Positions 25,415 to 34,305 of a stretch of DNA of 64,000 bases are shown here, piece by piece. The position numbers were made by a program, and so were the translations under genes. The notes below the pieces were generated by a model. It saw nothing but the letters and a program-made list of their open reading frames with translations, was not told the origin of the DNA and did not search any database. The stretch comes from Streptomyces griseocarneus (lineage in GTDB: Bacteria > Actinomycetota > Actinomycetes > Streptomycetales > Streptomycetaceae). Location: positions 248,001 through 312,000 of the forward strand of contig NZ_BNBL01000008.1 in assembly GCF_014655595.1 (NCBI RefSeq), given 5' to 3'. The number at the start of each line of letters is the position of its first letter. Positions within the stretch are counted from its first letter, which is position 1.

Positions 25415-25478
25415 ATCCGAAAATATGCATATTGCGTGGAGCAGATCACGGACCCACACCGCCGGTCCCCCGGACGGC

Positions 25479-26336
25479 CTACGCGTTCTTCACCTGCTGG
25501 CGCTGCCTCCCCAGCCCGTCTATCTCCAGCTCCACCACGTCCCCCGCCCGCAGATACGGCTTCGGCTCGGGCCTGCCGAACGCGGTCCCGGCGGGCGTGC
25601 CGGTGTTGATGACGTCGCCGGGATGCAGCGTCATGAACTGGCTGACGTACCGCACCAGATGCGCGACCGGGAAGATCTGCCGCGCCGTGCCGGACTCCTG
25701 CATCAGCTCGCCGTTGACCCACAGCCGCATGCCCAGCGCCTGGGGGTCGGGGATCTCGTCGGCCGTCACCAGCCACGGCCCCAGCGGATTGAAGGTCTCG
25801 CAGTTCTTGCCCTTGTCCCACTGGCCGCCGCGCTCGTTCTGGAACTCGCGCTCGGTGACGTCGTTGGCCACGGCGTACCCCGCCACCGCCGCCAGCGCCT
25901 CCTCGTCCGTCCGCAGATACCGCGCCGTACGGCCGATGACGACGGCGAGCTCGACCTCCCAGTCGGTCTTCTCGCTGCCGCGCGGCACCAGCACGGTGTC
26001 CTCCGGGCCGACGACCGTGTCCGGCGCCTTGAGGAAGACCACCGGCTCGGCCGGGGCCGCCAGGCCGGCCTCGGCCACGGCGTCCCGGTAGTTGGCGCCG
26101 ATGCCGACGATCTTGCCTATGCGGGCGACCGGCGGGCCGGTCCGCAGCCCCCTCGGGTCGAGGACGGGCAGGATGCGGGCGCCGACGGCGGCCCGGACGT
26201 GGGTGAGCGCGGCCTGGTCGCCGAGCAGCGCGCCGTCCACGTCCGGGACCAGCCCGGACAGATCGCGCAGCGTCCCGTCGTCCTCCAGCAGCGCCGGGCG
26301 TTCCGCCCCGGCGGGTCCCACGCGCAGCAGTCTCAT
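25479..26336 (-). CDS. Fumarylacetoacetate hydrolase-family protein
   Basis: A 285-aa metal-dependent hydrolase/isomerase. The FAH domain (about 75-280) carries KIVGIGANYRDAVAEAG, the metal-binding acidic WEVELAVVIGRTARY, and GDVINTGTPAGTAFG. FAH-family members act on acylpyruvates or on the homogentisate/homoprotocatechuate ring-cleavage products. The tyrosine-pathway enzyme HPPD lies near 64 kb but is not adjacent. GGGGGGAG lies 8 nt before the ATG. It is monocistronic, and the exact substrate is unknown. Confidence 0.9.
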   Translation of the reverse strand: MRLLRVGPAGAERPALLEDDGTLRDLSGLVPDVDGALLGDQAALTHVRAAVGARILPVLDPRGLRTGPPVARIGKIVGIGANYRDAVAEAGLAAPAEPVVFLKAPDTVVGPEDTVLVPRGSEKTDWEVELAVVIGRTARYLRTDEEALAAVAGYAVANDVTEREFQNERGGQWDKGKNCETFNPLGPWLVTADEIPDPQALGMRLWVNGELMQESGTARQIFPVAHLVRYVSQFMTLHPGDVINTGTPAGTAFGRPEPKPYLRAGDVVELEIDGLGRQRQQVKNA

Positions 26337-26428
26337 CGCTACAACTCCCCCCAGTCGTAAAGCCTGCTCCGCCCGATCGTCCAAGAACGGAGGCTCACTC
26401 CGCAAGCCCCCTTTCGGTCCCCGGACGC

Positions 26429-27202
26429 CTACGTGGCGGAAGCCCGCCCCTTCCGCTCCTCCCGCTCCTGCGGCGTCCGCAGCGGCTGGAGCCACGCCCG
26501 CTCGACCGCCGTCCACGCCGTGGTCGTCACGAGGTACAGACCCGCCGCGAGCGGCACCACGGCGGCCGTGACGAGCGTGCCGAAGGAGAGCAGCGGCATC
26601 AGCTTCACCATCGTCGCCATCCCCGGCGCCTGGTCGTCCGCGCCCGCCGCCGCGGGCAGCGCCGCCGCGGTCTTGCGGTTGCGCAGGTACGTCCACGTGG
26701 CGACCACGGCCATCACCGCGAACAGGCCCATGTACACCAGCCCCTGCGCGCCCAGGAGGCCGCCCTCGCCCAGCGCGTCGGCCCACCGCTCGCCGAGCGG
26801 CGCGGCCAGCAGCCTGTGCTCCAGGAGATCGCCCCCTCCGTCACCGGTCGAGAACAGGTGGTACATCACGTAGAACACCGGCAGCTGCACCAGCATCGGC
26901 AGACACCCCGCCAGCGGCGAGGTCCCGGCCTCCGCGTAGAGCTTGGCCGCCTCCTCCTTCAGCCGCTCGGGCTTCTTGCCGTACTTCCGCCGCAGCTCGG
27001 CGAGCCGGGGAGCGAGCTCGGCCCTGGCCCGCTCGCCGCGGGCCGCCGAACGGGTGAGGGGGTGCAGGGCCAGCCGCACGCACATCGTGAACACCACGAT
27101 CGCCCCAGCGGTCGCCGAGGCGCCCAGCACCGGGTCGAGCGCGTCGGCGAGATGCGTGAGGAGCGAGCCGAGGGAGGTGAAGAGAGGGGAGAAGAAGGAC
27201 AT
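26429..27202 (-). CDS. yidC: YidC/Oxa1-type membrane insertase paralogue
   Basis: A 257-aa polytopic insertase. The hydrophobic start is followed by VVFTMCVRLALHPLTRSAARG, with the conserved arginine in the first conserved helix. Next come a charged coiled cytoplasmic loop (ELRRKYGKKPERLKEEAAKL) and AGTSPLAGCLPMLVQLPVFYVMYHLF, which is diagnostic. Two or three further membrane segments complete the core. It is shorter than the housekeeping YidC near rnpA and probably a second copy. GGAGGG is 10 nt before ATG 27202. A DUF6412 protein gene lies about 190 bp upstream on the same strand. Confidence 0.9.
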   Translation of the reverse strand: MSFFSPLFTSLGSLLTHLADALDPVLGASATAGAIVVFTMCVRLALHPLTRSAARGERARAELAPRLAELRRKYGKKPERLKEEAAKLYAEAGTSPLAGCLPMLVQLPVFYVMYHLFSTGDGGGDLLEHRLLAAPLGERWADALGEGGLLGAQGLVYMGLFAVMAVVATWTYLRNRKTAAALPAAAGADDQAPGMATMVKLMPLLSFGTLVTAAVVPLAAGLYLVTTTAWTAVERAWLQPLRTPQEREERKGRASAT

Positions 27203-27393
27203 GGTGAGTGAGCCCTCCACGGGTCTCGTCGTGCCGAAGGAAGCAGGGAATTCGGCGTGACGAACCACGTGGGCACAGCCCCCACGCACCCCGGCGAGCG
27301 ACGATCGGCGAGCAGCAGGCAGCGAGCGACAAGGGCAAGCGGCGAGAGCCGGCCGTCAACGGCAAGCGGAAAAACGGGATGCGCGCGGCGCGC

Positions 27394-27723
27394 CTACGCG
27401 GACGCCGGGAGGGGCAGTCCGGGCGCTCGGGGCCGTCGGCGGCCCTGGGCATCGGGATCGCGCTGGGCGAGGAACGCCGTACGCAGCTCCCGGTCCCGTA
27501 TCGCCGTGCGTATTCGGGTCGGCGTGAGCGGACCGCCCGTGCGGGCGGCCGCCACGGCGACGGCGCACAGCGTGATCGCGGCCGCGACGGCGGTGGTCGC
27601 GGCGAGCGCGACGGCGGAGAGCAGGCCGGCCTGGGCCAGCAGCAATTCGGAGAGCAGGAGGAGGAACACGCTGACGTGCGTACGCAGCACGTCGCGCGGC
27701 ACGTTCCGCAGTACGTGACGCAT
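27394..27723 (-). CDS. DUF6412-like small membrane protein
   Basis: A 109-aa protein with a strong ribosome site (GAGGAGG) before ATG 27723. The sequence MRHVLRNVPRD leads to two hydrophobic stretches (about 16-60), with a basic C-terminal tail that includes RELRTAFLAQRDPDAQGRRRPRAPG. This resembles the DUF6412 proteins found beside short YidC paralogues in actinomycetes. The two genes are probably co-transcribed. The conserved AFLAQRDPDAxGR-like segment may be a cytoplasmic binding element. Function is unknown. Confidence 0.75.
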   Translation of the reverse strand: MRHVLRNVPRDVLRTHVSVFLLLLSELLLAQAGLLSAVALAATTAVAAAITLCAVAVAAARTGGPLTPTRIRTAIRDRELRTAFLAQRDPDAQGRRRPRAPGLPLPASA

Positions 27724-27792
27724 CGTCCCCCCTCCTCCTCGCACATGCACATGAGGGAACGGCAGGTCAGCCGCTCACCAGTTCAGCGTTGT

Positions 27793-29346
27793 TCAGTCGT
27801 TCCGATGGTAGACCGGCCCACTGACAACGCCCTCCCCCGGGTCCGGATCCCGTCCCGGATCCCGGCCCGGATCACTCGCCAGCACCTCCTCGTCCGGCCG
27901 CGGGTCGGCCGGCCGGGGCCCCCACCACGAAACCGCCAGCGCAACGGCAACGTTCACGGCCAGCGCCACGGCGCCCGCGTTCACCCCCCACACGGGATCG
28001 TGCCCGGTGAAGACCAGCCCGCACACCAGCGCACCGCCCGCCACCAGGCCGCTCACCGCGCCCCACAGCGTCATCCGCCGCCACACCAGCCCCAGCAGGA
28101 TCATGGGAACGAGCTGCGCCATGCCCTCGTAGGAGATCAGCGACAGCCGCACCAGCGTGTTCGGCTCGGTGTAGGTGAGCACCAGCGCCAGCGTGCCCGC
28201 CGCCACCACCACGACCTGCGCCGCCGTCTTCTGCCGGTCCGGCCGGCCGGCCAGCCGGGGGATCGCGCCCAGCACGCTCTTCCCCCACATCGTCCCGATG
28301 ACCAGCATGAACACCGCCATCGGCACGATCGACGACAGCGCCGCCGCGACCCCGATCAGGCCCACCGCCCAGGCCGGCAGCGAGTCGACGACCAGCTTGA
28401 ACAGCGCCAGGTTCGAGCCGGCTCCGGTGAGCCCCGGCACCACGAAGATCGCCGCCATGCCCAGCAGCATCGGCACGAACAGCAGCACGTTGTAGAACGG
28501 CAGCAGCATGGCGTTGCGCCGCAGCGCGTCGGCGCTGCGCGCGCCCAGGTAGCCCGCCACGGTGGTCGGGAAGATGACGACCGTCAGGGAGTTGAGGAAG
28601 CTGGTCGTGACGAACCAGCTGCCGCCCAGCCCGCTGCCGCCGTGCCCGGTGAAGGTCAGCCAGTCCGGCTTCTCGGCCACGATCCGGTCCAGGAAGGGGC
28701 CGTAGCCGTCGAAGTAGTGCAGGGGCACGTAGAAGGCGAGGAAGCCGAGCGTGACGATGACCATCAGGTCCTTGAGCACGGAGACCCAGGCGCTGCCGCG
28801 CAGGCCGCTCACCACCACGAAGCCCGTGGTCACCGCGAAGGCGATGAAGTAGGCCCAGTTCAGGCTGATCGCCCCGTAGGAGATCGTCGAGACGACGACG
28901 CCCATGCCGGTGATCTGCAGCTGGATGTACGGCAGCAGGCACACGGTCGCCAGGATCGCCACCGCCGTGCCGAGCCAGGGCCGGCCGTAGCGGTGGGCCA
29001 CCATGTCGGTGATGGTGACGAGGCCGTGCCGGCGGGCGTACGACCAGAGCGTCGGGCCGACGACGTAGCCGAGCGCGTAGCCGCAGGACATGTAGGCGAT
29101 GACGTAGAGGACGGGGGCACCGTGGTTGTAGCCCCAGCCGGCGGCACCGAGGTAGCTGAAGCTGGTGTAGCCCTCGCCGGCCATCAGCACCCAGATGAAG
29201 ACCGTGCCGAGGCTGCGGCCGCCCACCGACCACTCGGCCAGGCCGGTGGTGCGGCCGTGGCCGCGGACGGCGAGGAGGCCCAGGGCGACGGTCAGGAGCA
29301 TGAACCCGCCGAAGATCGCCGACGCGACGGCGGCGTCCGCGCTCAC
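27793..29346 (-). CDS. Sodium:solute symporter family protein
   Basis: A 517-aa SSS-family transporter with about 13 membrane helices. The N-terminal helix is followed by LAEWSVGGRSLGTVFIWVLM and GEGYTSFSYLGAAGWGY. VTDMVAHR-like ITDMVAHRYG and the long hydrophobic core are typical of actinobacterial monocarboxylate/solute:Na+ symporters. The C-terminal tail is hydrophilic and Asp/Pro/Gly-rich (DPGRDPGRDPDPGE). The GTG start overlaps the DUF3311 stop (GTGA), so the pair is coupled. The solute cannot be told. Confidence 0.88.
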   Translation of the reverse strand: MSADAAVASAIFGGFMLLTVALGLLAVRGHGRTTGLAEWSVGGRSLGTVFIWVLMAGEGYTSFSYLGAAGWGYNHGAPVLYVIAYMSCGYALGYVVGPTLWSYARRHGLVTITDMVAHRYGRPWLGTAVAILATVCLLPYIQLQITGMGVVVSTISYGAISLNWAYFIAFAVTTGFVVVSGLRGSAWVSVLKDLMVIVTLGFLAFYVPLHYFDGYGPFLDRIVAEKPDWLTFTGHGGSGLGGSWFVTTSFLNSLTVVIFPTTVAGYLGARSADALRRNAMLLPFYNVLLFVPMLLGMAAIFVVPGLTGAGSNLALFKLVVDSLPAWAVGLIGVAAALSSIVPMAVFMLVIGTMWGKSVLGAIPRLAGRPDRQKTAAQVVVVAAGTLALVLTYTEPNTLVRLSLISYEGMAQLVPMILLGLVWRRMTLWGAVSGLVAGGALVCGLVFTGHDPVWGVNAGAVALAVNVAVALAVSWWGPRPADPRPDEEVLASDPGRDPGRDPDPGEGVVSGPVYHRND

Positions 29347-29540
29347 GCCCGCCCCCGCTTGCGGTCGCCCCGCCAGGCGAGGAAGACGGCGGCCGGGGTC
29401 AGCAACGTCGCCAGCAGCAGCCAGAAGAAGAGGAAGGGCAGGCCCAGTACGGTCGGGTGGACGCGGTCCACCAGGGGGAGGGCGCCCAGGTAGAGGACGT
29501 ACGGGGCCAGGAGCCACAGCAGGGTGAGACGTTTCTTCAC
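29343..29540 (-). CDS. DUF3311 small membrane protein
   Basis: A 65-aa protein with two transmembrane helices (about 7-27 and 33-54) and a basic tail (WRGDRKRGRA). DUF3311 proteins are regularly encoded just before SSS symporters, as here, with a 4-nt overlap. They are presumed accessory subunits or assembly factors. Confidence 0.88.
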   Translation of the reverse strand: MKKRLTLLWLLAPYVLYLGALPLVDRVHPTVLGLPFLFFWLLLATLLTPAAVFLAWRGDRKRGRA

Positions 29541-29571
29541 GGATCGACCCTAGGTCGCGGACGGGCCTGTT

Positions 29572-29647
29572 CCGCCCTGCGCCCCGAATTCCGGCCTCCG
29601 CCCCGGATTCCGCCCTGCGCCCCGGATTCCGGCCTCCGCCCCGGGGT
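29572..29647. repeat. Four 19-bp tandem repeats (2 x 38 bp)
   Basis: Units begin at 29572, 29591, 29610 and 29629. Units 1 and 3 are CCGCCCTGCGCCCCGRATT. Units 2 and 4 are CCGGCCTCCGCCCCGG followed by ATT or GGT. The array is upstream of the DUF3311-symporter operon and just past the end of the DUF445 gene. The pattern is not explained by any coding frame. Confidence 0.85.
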
Positions 29648-29665
29648 CCGCCGCCGCGCTGCCCC

Positions 29666-31015
29666 CTACGCCCCCGACAGCCAGGAGACCGTGTAGATCA
29701 CCAGCCCCGCCAGCGCGCCCACCACCGTGCCGTTGATCCGGATGAACTGCAGGTCCCGGCCGATGTGGGCCTCGATCTTGCGGGAGGTGTGCTCCGCGTC
29801 CCAGCCGGCCACCGTGTCGGTGATCAGCGCGGTGATCTCGTCCCGATAGGTCGTCACCACATAGACGGCCGCGTCCTCCAGCCAGCCGTCGACCTTCTGC
29901 CGCAGCCGCTCGTCGCCGGTCATCCGGTCGCCCAGGGAGAGGATCGAGGCGCGCGTGCGCGTCCGCAGCTCGCTGCGCTCGTCCTCCGCCGCGGCCACCA
30001 TCATCGCGCGCACGGACGACCACGCCGAGGCGATGATGTCCTGCACCTCGCCCCGGCCGAGCACCTCGGACTTCAGCCGCTCGACACGCGCGCGTGTGTC
30101 GTCGTCGGACTTCAGGTCACGGGCGAAGTCGGCGAGGAAGCGGTCGACGGCACCGCGCGCCGGATGCTCGGGCATGTCGCGCATCTCCGTCACGAAGCGG
30201 AGCAGCTCCTTGTAGACCCGCTCGCCGACCTTGCGGTCCACGAAGCGCGGCGTCCAGCCGGGGGCCCCGCCGGTGACGGCCGACATCACCGAGTCGCTGT
30301 GGGTGACGAGCCAGTCGTGGGCCCGTACGCACACCAGGTCCACCGCCTTGTGGTGGCCCCCGTCGGCGACGATCCTCTCGAGCATCGTGCCGATCCCCGG
30401 CGCGATCTCGGCCGCGTCGGCCCGCCGGGTGATGGCCTCGCCGACGACCGCCTGGACGTCGGCGTCGCGCAGGACCGTCAGGGCGCCGCGCAGCGCGGTG
30501 GCGAGCTCGGCGGTCACCCGGTCGGCGTGCTCCGGTTCGGCCAGCCAGGCACCGAGCCGGGAGCCGATGCCGACGGAGCGCAGCCGCTGCCGCACCACCT
30601 CGCCCGAGAGGAAGTTCTCGCCGACGAAGTCGCCGAGGTTCTGCCCGAGCTGGTCCTTCTTGGTCGGGATGATGGCCGTGTGCGGGATCGGCAGGCCCAT
30701 GGGCCGCCGGAAGAGCGCGGTGACGGCGAACCAGTCGGCGAGCGCGCCGACCATGCCCGCCTCGGCGGCCGCCGCGACGAAGCCGGCCCAGCCGCCGCCC
30801 CACCCCGCCGTCCGGCCCCACGTGGCGAGCGCGTAGACGGCCGCGACGGCGAGCAGCAGGCCCGTGGCGAGCAGCTTCATCCGGCGTACGCCGCGCTGCT
30901 TCTCGGCGTCCGCCGCGCTGTAGGTGAAGCCGCCGGGCGCGGCGGGCATCACTCCATCGGCGGCAATCGCGCCGCCACCGGCGGCAGCCGAATCCTGTCC
31001 ATGGGACCGTTTCAT
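29666..31015 (-). CDS. DUF445 membrane protein
   Basis: A 449-aa protein of the DUF445 family. A hydrophobic segment near 48-68 is followed by the family signature GMVGALADWFAVTALFRRPMGLPIPHTAIIPTKK, seen as GALADWFAVTALF and LPIPHTAIIP. There is a long helical middle region rich in Arg/Glu and a C-terminal membrane segment after FIRINGTVVGALAG. ATG 31015 is used; a GTG 9 bp upstream is also possible. It is monocistronic. The function of DUF445 proteins is not established; they are thought to act at the envelope. Confidence 0.88.
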   Translation of the reverse strand: MKRSHGQDSAAAGGGAIAADGVMPAAPGGFTYSAADAEKQRGVRRMKLLATGLLLAVAAVYALATWGRTAGWGGGWAGFVAAAAEAGMVGALADWFAVTALFRRPMGLPIPHTAIIPTKKDQLGQNLGDFVGENFLSGEVVRQRLRSVGIGSRLGAWLAEPEHADRVTAELATALRGALTVLRDADVQAVVGEAITRRADAAEIAPGIGTMLERIVADGGHHKAVDLVCVRAHDWLVTHSDSVMSAVTGGAPGWTPRFVDRKVGERVYKELLRFVTEMRDMPEHPARGAVDRFLADFARDLKSDDDTRARVERLKSEVLGRGEVQDIIASAWSSVRAMMVAAAEDERSELRTRTRASILSLGDRMTGDERLRQKVDGWLEDAAVYVVTTYRDEITALITDTVAGWDAEHTSRKIEAHIGRDLQFIRINGTVVGALAGLVIYTVSWLSGA

Positions 31016-31210
31016 CCGCACCACCCGTTCCGGCTGTCCTCACGTGCATTGTCCCTACCCGGCCTACCAGGGGAACGGACGAAGAGTTCCCCGCGTCTGA
31101 CAAGTCGCAGCTGACATGTCACGAGCACGTGCTGCGTGGCTCTCGCCCCCCCCAGGCCGCCAGGCCGGCCCGGAGCCACACGCTCCGCAGTCCCCAGGAG
31201 ACAACCGCCC

Positions 31211-32539
31211 ATGAAGAGGTCACCCCTGCCGCACGGCGCCGCGTACGCCGTGCTCGCGTCCTTGGCGGGCGTGGTGATCGCCGTCTCGACCGCGATATTC
31301 CTCACCGCCGGCGGGTCCGGCGACCGGCCCGCGGACCGGACCCACGAGGCCCGGCGCTCCGCCGCGCCGGCGGCCACGGGCGGCTGGGTGGGTGCCTGGT
31401 CCACCTCCCCCGCGGCGGCCGAGACGGGCACCGCCCAGGGGCTTCCGGGCCGCTCGATCCGCAACGTGCTGCACACCACGCTCGCCGGCGGCAGTGCCCG
31501 CGTGCACCTGTCCAACCTCTTCGGCACCACGCCGCTGACCATCAGCCACGCCTCCCTGGCCCTCGCCGCGACGCCGGGCGGCCCGGCCGCCGTGCCCGGC
31601 AGCATGCGCGCGCTCACCTTCGGCGGGCGGGGCACGGTGACCATCCCGGCCGGCCGGGCCACCGTCAGCGACCCCGTCCGGCTCTCCGTCGGCTACGCGG
31701 CCGACCTGATGGTGACCACCTACTCCCCCACGCCCTCGGGCCCGGTCACCATTCACCCGTACGCCCGCCAGACCGCCTACCTCGCGGACGGCGACCGGGT
31801 CGAGGACACCGACGCCGGTTCGTACACCACCAAGAGCCCCTACTGGCGCTACGTCACCGCCGTCGACGTCTGGAGCACCGAGGCGCGCGGTTCGGTCGTG
31901 GCCATCGGCGACTCCATCACCGACGGCGTGTCCTCCACCGTGGGGGCCAACCGCCGCTGGACCGACTTCCTGGCCGCCCGGCTGCGCTCCGAGCCCGACG
32001 CCCCGCGCTACGGCGTGCTGAACCAGGGCATCAGCGGCAACCGGATCCTGCTCGGCGGCCAGGGCGCCTCCCCGGTCAACAACCCCAGCGCCCTGGAGCG
32101 CTTCGACCGTGACGTGCTGTCCCGGGCGGGCGTGCGGGCCGTGGTCGTCGAACTGGGCGTCAACGACATCCTGCGCCGCCCGAAGCAGACCGACCCGGCC
32201 CGGATCACGGCGGGGCTGCGGCAGCTGGTGGAGCGTGCGCACGCGCGCGGGGTGCGCGTCGTGGGCTCCACGCTGACGCCCATCGACGGCCACAAGGGCG
32301 TCGTGCCGGAGCAGGAGATCGTGCGGCAGGGCGTGAACGCCGAGATCCGCGCCGGACGCGTCTTCGACGACGTGGTCGACTTCGACCTGGCGCTGCGCGA
32401 TCCCGCCAACCCGCAGCGGCTCCTCCCGGCGTACGACTGCGGCGACCATCTGCACCCCAGCGACGCCGGCTACCGCGCGATGGCCGACGCCCTGGACCTC
32501 GAAGCGCTCAAGAGCCGGCCGGTCGCCGCCGCGCTGTGA
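31211..32539 (+). CDS. Secreted SGNH/GDSL hydrolase
   Basis: A 442-aa exported esterase/lipase. A signal or anchor helix (about 10-32) precedes a beta-rich N-terminal domain. The catalytic SGNH domain has block I AIGDSITDG (nucleophile Ser), block II/III QGISGNRIL and ELGVNDILR, and block V CGDHLHPSDAGY with the Asp-His pair. All catalytic residues are present. AGGAG is 10 nt before ATG 31211. Members of this large subclass act on carbohydrate esters or lipids; the target here is unknown. Confidence 0.92.
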   Translation: MKRSPLPHGAAYAVLASLAGVVIAVSTAIFLTAGGSGDRPADRTHEARRSAAPAATGGWVGAWSTSPAAAETGTAQGLPGRSIRNVLHTTLAGGSARVHLSNLFGTTPLTISHASLALAATPGGPAAVPGSMRALTFGGRGTVTIPAGRATVSDPVRLSVGYAADLMVTTYSPTPSGPVTIHPYARQTAYLADGDRVEDTDAGSYTTKSPYWRYVTAVDVWSTEARGSVVAIGDSITDGVSSTVGANRRWTDFLAARLRSEPDAPRYGVLNQGISGNRILLGGQGASPVNNPSALERFDRDVLSRAGVRAVVVELGVNDILRRPKQTDPARITAGLRQLVERAHARGVRVVGSTLTPIDGHKGVVPEQEIVRQGVNAEIRAGRVFDDVVDFDLALRDPANPQRLLPAYDCGDHLHPSDAGYRAMADALDLEALKSRPVAAAL

Positions 32540-32595
32540 GCCGCGGGCGCGGCGAAGGTTCCTGTGCGGCGAAGGCGCCTGTGCGGCCGTCCGGA

Positions 32596-32638
32596 GAAAC
32601 GATCACTCGGACGAAGCAGGCCGCTGAAACGATCACTC
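32596..32638. repeat. 13-bp direct repeat near the DUF1707 stop
   Basis: GAAACGATCACTC occurs at 32596-32608 and again at 32626-32638. The second copy includes the stop codon of the DUF1707 gene. The copies are 30 bp apart. This convergent gap has no obvious hairpin terminator. Confidence 0.6.
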
Positions 32639-33313
32639 CAGCGACTTGCGGCCGCTCCGGCGCTCCTCGCGGCCCAGGCGGCGCTCCTCGCGCCGCTCCT
32701 CCCGCAGCCGCTTCCGCTCGGCCTTCGGCAGCTTCCGGTCGACGCCGACGCCGCCCCAGAAGGCGAAGCCGGTGACGTGCACCCTGGGGGATCCCGGGGT
32801 GCCCGGGCCGGAGGCCTTGTCGTCGAAGGCGCCCATGATGCCGACGCCGCCGACGTGCACCTCGAGCTCCGGCGGGACGGTGACCTGCATGCCGCCCATG
32901 ACGGCGATGCAGCGGATGACCACGTCGCGGTCCTCGAACCGCGCCTCGCGCAGGTCGATCTCGCCGCCGCCCCAGAAGGTGAACGCGGTGAACGTGCGGG
33001 GGACGGTCCATGCGCCGCGGCGCTGGAAGCCGCCCATGATGCCCACGGCGCCCTTGGACGTCGCCCGCCCGCCGATCCGCCCGGCCCAGCCCTCCGCGGC
33101 CGGCTCGGCGGCCCCGGCGGCCGTCCGGGAGGGCATCGGCAGGTCCCTCACGAGCGGTTCCAGATCGGCGTGGGTACGGGCCTTGTAGGCGGCGTCCAGC
33201 CTCTCCTCGAACTCCTCCATGTCCAGCCGCCCCTCGGCGACGGCCTCGCGCAGGGCCTCGGCGATCCGCTCGCGCTCCGCGTCCGAGGCCCGCATCTCAG
33301 GAAGCTCGCTCAT
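32633..33313 (-). CDS. DUF1707 protein with LiaF-like C-terminal domain
   Basis: A 226-aa cytoplasmic or peripheral protein. The DUF1707 (SHOCT-like) N-terminus is MRASDAERERIAEALREAVA with GRLDMEEFEERLDAAYKART. The second part has alternating short strands (FTFWGGGEIDLREA, GVGIMGAFDDKA), as in cell-wall-stress LiaF/DUF2154 domains. It ends with a very basic Arg/Glu helix. There are no membrane helices, unlike LiaF itself. ATG 33313 matches the usual MSELPEMRASD start of the family. Confidence 0.85.
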   Translation of the reverse strand: MSELPEMRASDAERERIAEALREAVAEGRLDMEEFEERLDAAYKARTHADLEPLVRDLPMPSRTAAGAAEPAAEGWAGRIGGRATSKGAVGIMGGFQRRGAWTVPRTFTAFTFWGGGEIDLREARFEDRDVVIRCIAVMGGMQVTVPPELEVHVGGVGIMGAFDDKASGPGTPGSPRVHVTGFAFWGGVGVDRKLPKAERKRLREERREERRLGREERRSGRKSLE

Positions 33314-33334
33314 CATGGCGACCAGCGTAAGGGC

Positions 33335-34300
33335 CTACGGCGTCGGCCGTTCGGCGTACATCCGGGCGATGACCTCCTCGATGTCGGGCTCGCGCACCGA
33401 CAGGTCCACCAGCGGATACCGCCCGGCCACCGCCGCCACGATCGGGGCCGCGCTGCTGGTCGCGGCGAACGCCAGCCACTGGCGCGGCCCTTCGACCTTC
33501 ACCGTGCGCGCCCCCGGCACTCCGGCGATGGGCGGAATCTCATGTTCCAGGTCGACCACGAGCATCCGCTCGCTCTCCCCCACCGCGTGCAGCCCGTCCA
33601 GCCCGCCGTCGTACACGAGCCGGCCGTGGTCGATGACCATCACCCGCTTGCAGAGCTGCTCGATGTCCGTCAGGTCGTGCGTGGTGAGCACGACGGTCGT
33701 CCCGCGCTCGGCGTTCACCTCCCGCAGGAACTCCCGGACCTTCGCCTTGCTCACCACGTCGAGGCCGATGGTCGGCTCGTCGAGGTAGAGCACCTCCGGG
33801 TCGTGCAGCAGCGCCGCCGCGATGTCCCCGCGCATCCGCTGGCCGAGCGAGAGCTGCCGCACGGGCACGTCCAGCAGCCCGCCGAGGTCGAGCAGTTCCA
33901 CACAGCGCTCGAGGTTGGCGCGGTAACGGGCCTCGGGGACGCGGTACATGCGGCGCACCAGGCCGTAGGAGTCGCGCAGGGGAAGGTCCCACCACAGGGT
34001 GGTGCGCTGCCCGAAGACCACGCCGATGCGGCGCGCCAGACCCGTCCGGTCGCGGGAGGGGTCGACGCCCGCGACGCGCAGGCGTCCGCCGCTGGGCGTG
34101 AGGATGCCGGTGAGCATCTTGATGGTGGTGGACTTCCCGGCGCCGTTGGGGCCGATGTAGCCGACCATCTCGCCGCGCGGCACGCTGAAGCTGATGCCGT
34201 CCACGGCCCGCACCTGGTGCCGCTCCCGGCGCAGGAAGCCCGTCCTGCGGCGGATGTCGAAGACCTTCCGCACGTCGTCGAGCTCGATGAATCCGTCCAC
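33335..34300 (-). CDS. ABC transporter ATP-binding protein (exporter type)
   Basis: A 321-aa ATPase. Walker A GPNGAGKST is at 50-58, the Q-loop FGQRTTLWW follows, the signature is LSLGQRMRGD, Walker B is VLYLDEPTIGLD, and the H-loop is LTTHDLTDIE. A C-terminal extension of about 80 residues is typical of ABC-2 exporters (NatA/DrrA-like). GTG 34300 is preferred because GGGGAG lies 9 nt before it. A TTG at 34309, overlapping the upstream stop as TTGA, is the alternative. It powers the two permeases encoded upstream. The substrate is unknown. Confidence 0.9.
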   Translation of the reverse strand: MDGFIELDDVRKVFDIRRRTGFLRRERHQVRAVDGISFSVPRGEMVGYIGPNGAGKSTTIKMLTGILTPSGGRLRVAGVDPSRDRTGLARRIGVVFGQRTTLWWDLPLRDSYGLVRRMYRVPEARYRANLERCVELLDLGGLLDVPVRQLSLGQRMRGDIAAALLHDPEVLYLDEPTIGLDVVSKAKVREFLREVNAERGTTVVLTTHDLTDIEQLCKRVMVIDHGRLVYDGGLDGLHAVGESERMLVVDLEHEIPPIAGVPGARTVKVEGPRQWLAFAATSSAAPIVAAVAGRYPLVDLSVREPDIEEVIARMYAERPTP

Positions 34301-34305
34301 CGTCG

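Noticed and set aside
27208..29493. Long plus-strand open frame over the symporter genes
   Set aside because: It is antisense to clear symporter, DUF3311 and YidC-region genes, is His/Arg/Gln-rich low-complexity, and is explained by high third-position GC in the real genes.
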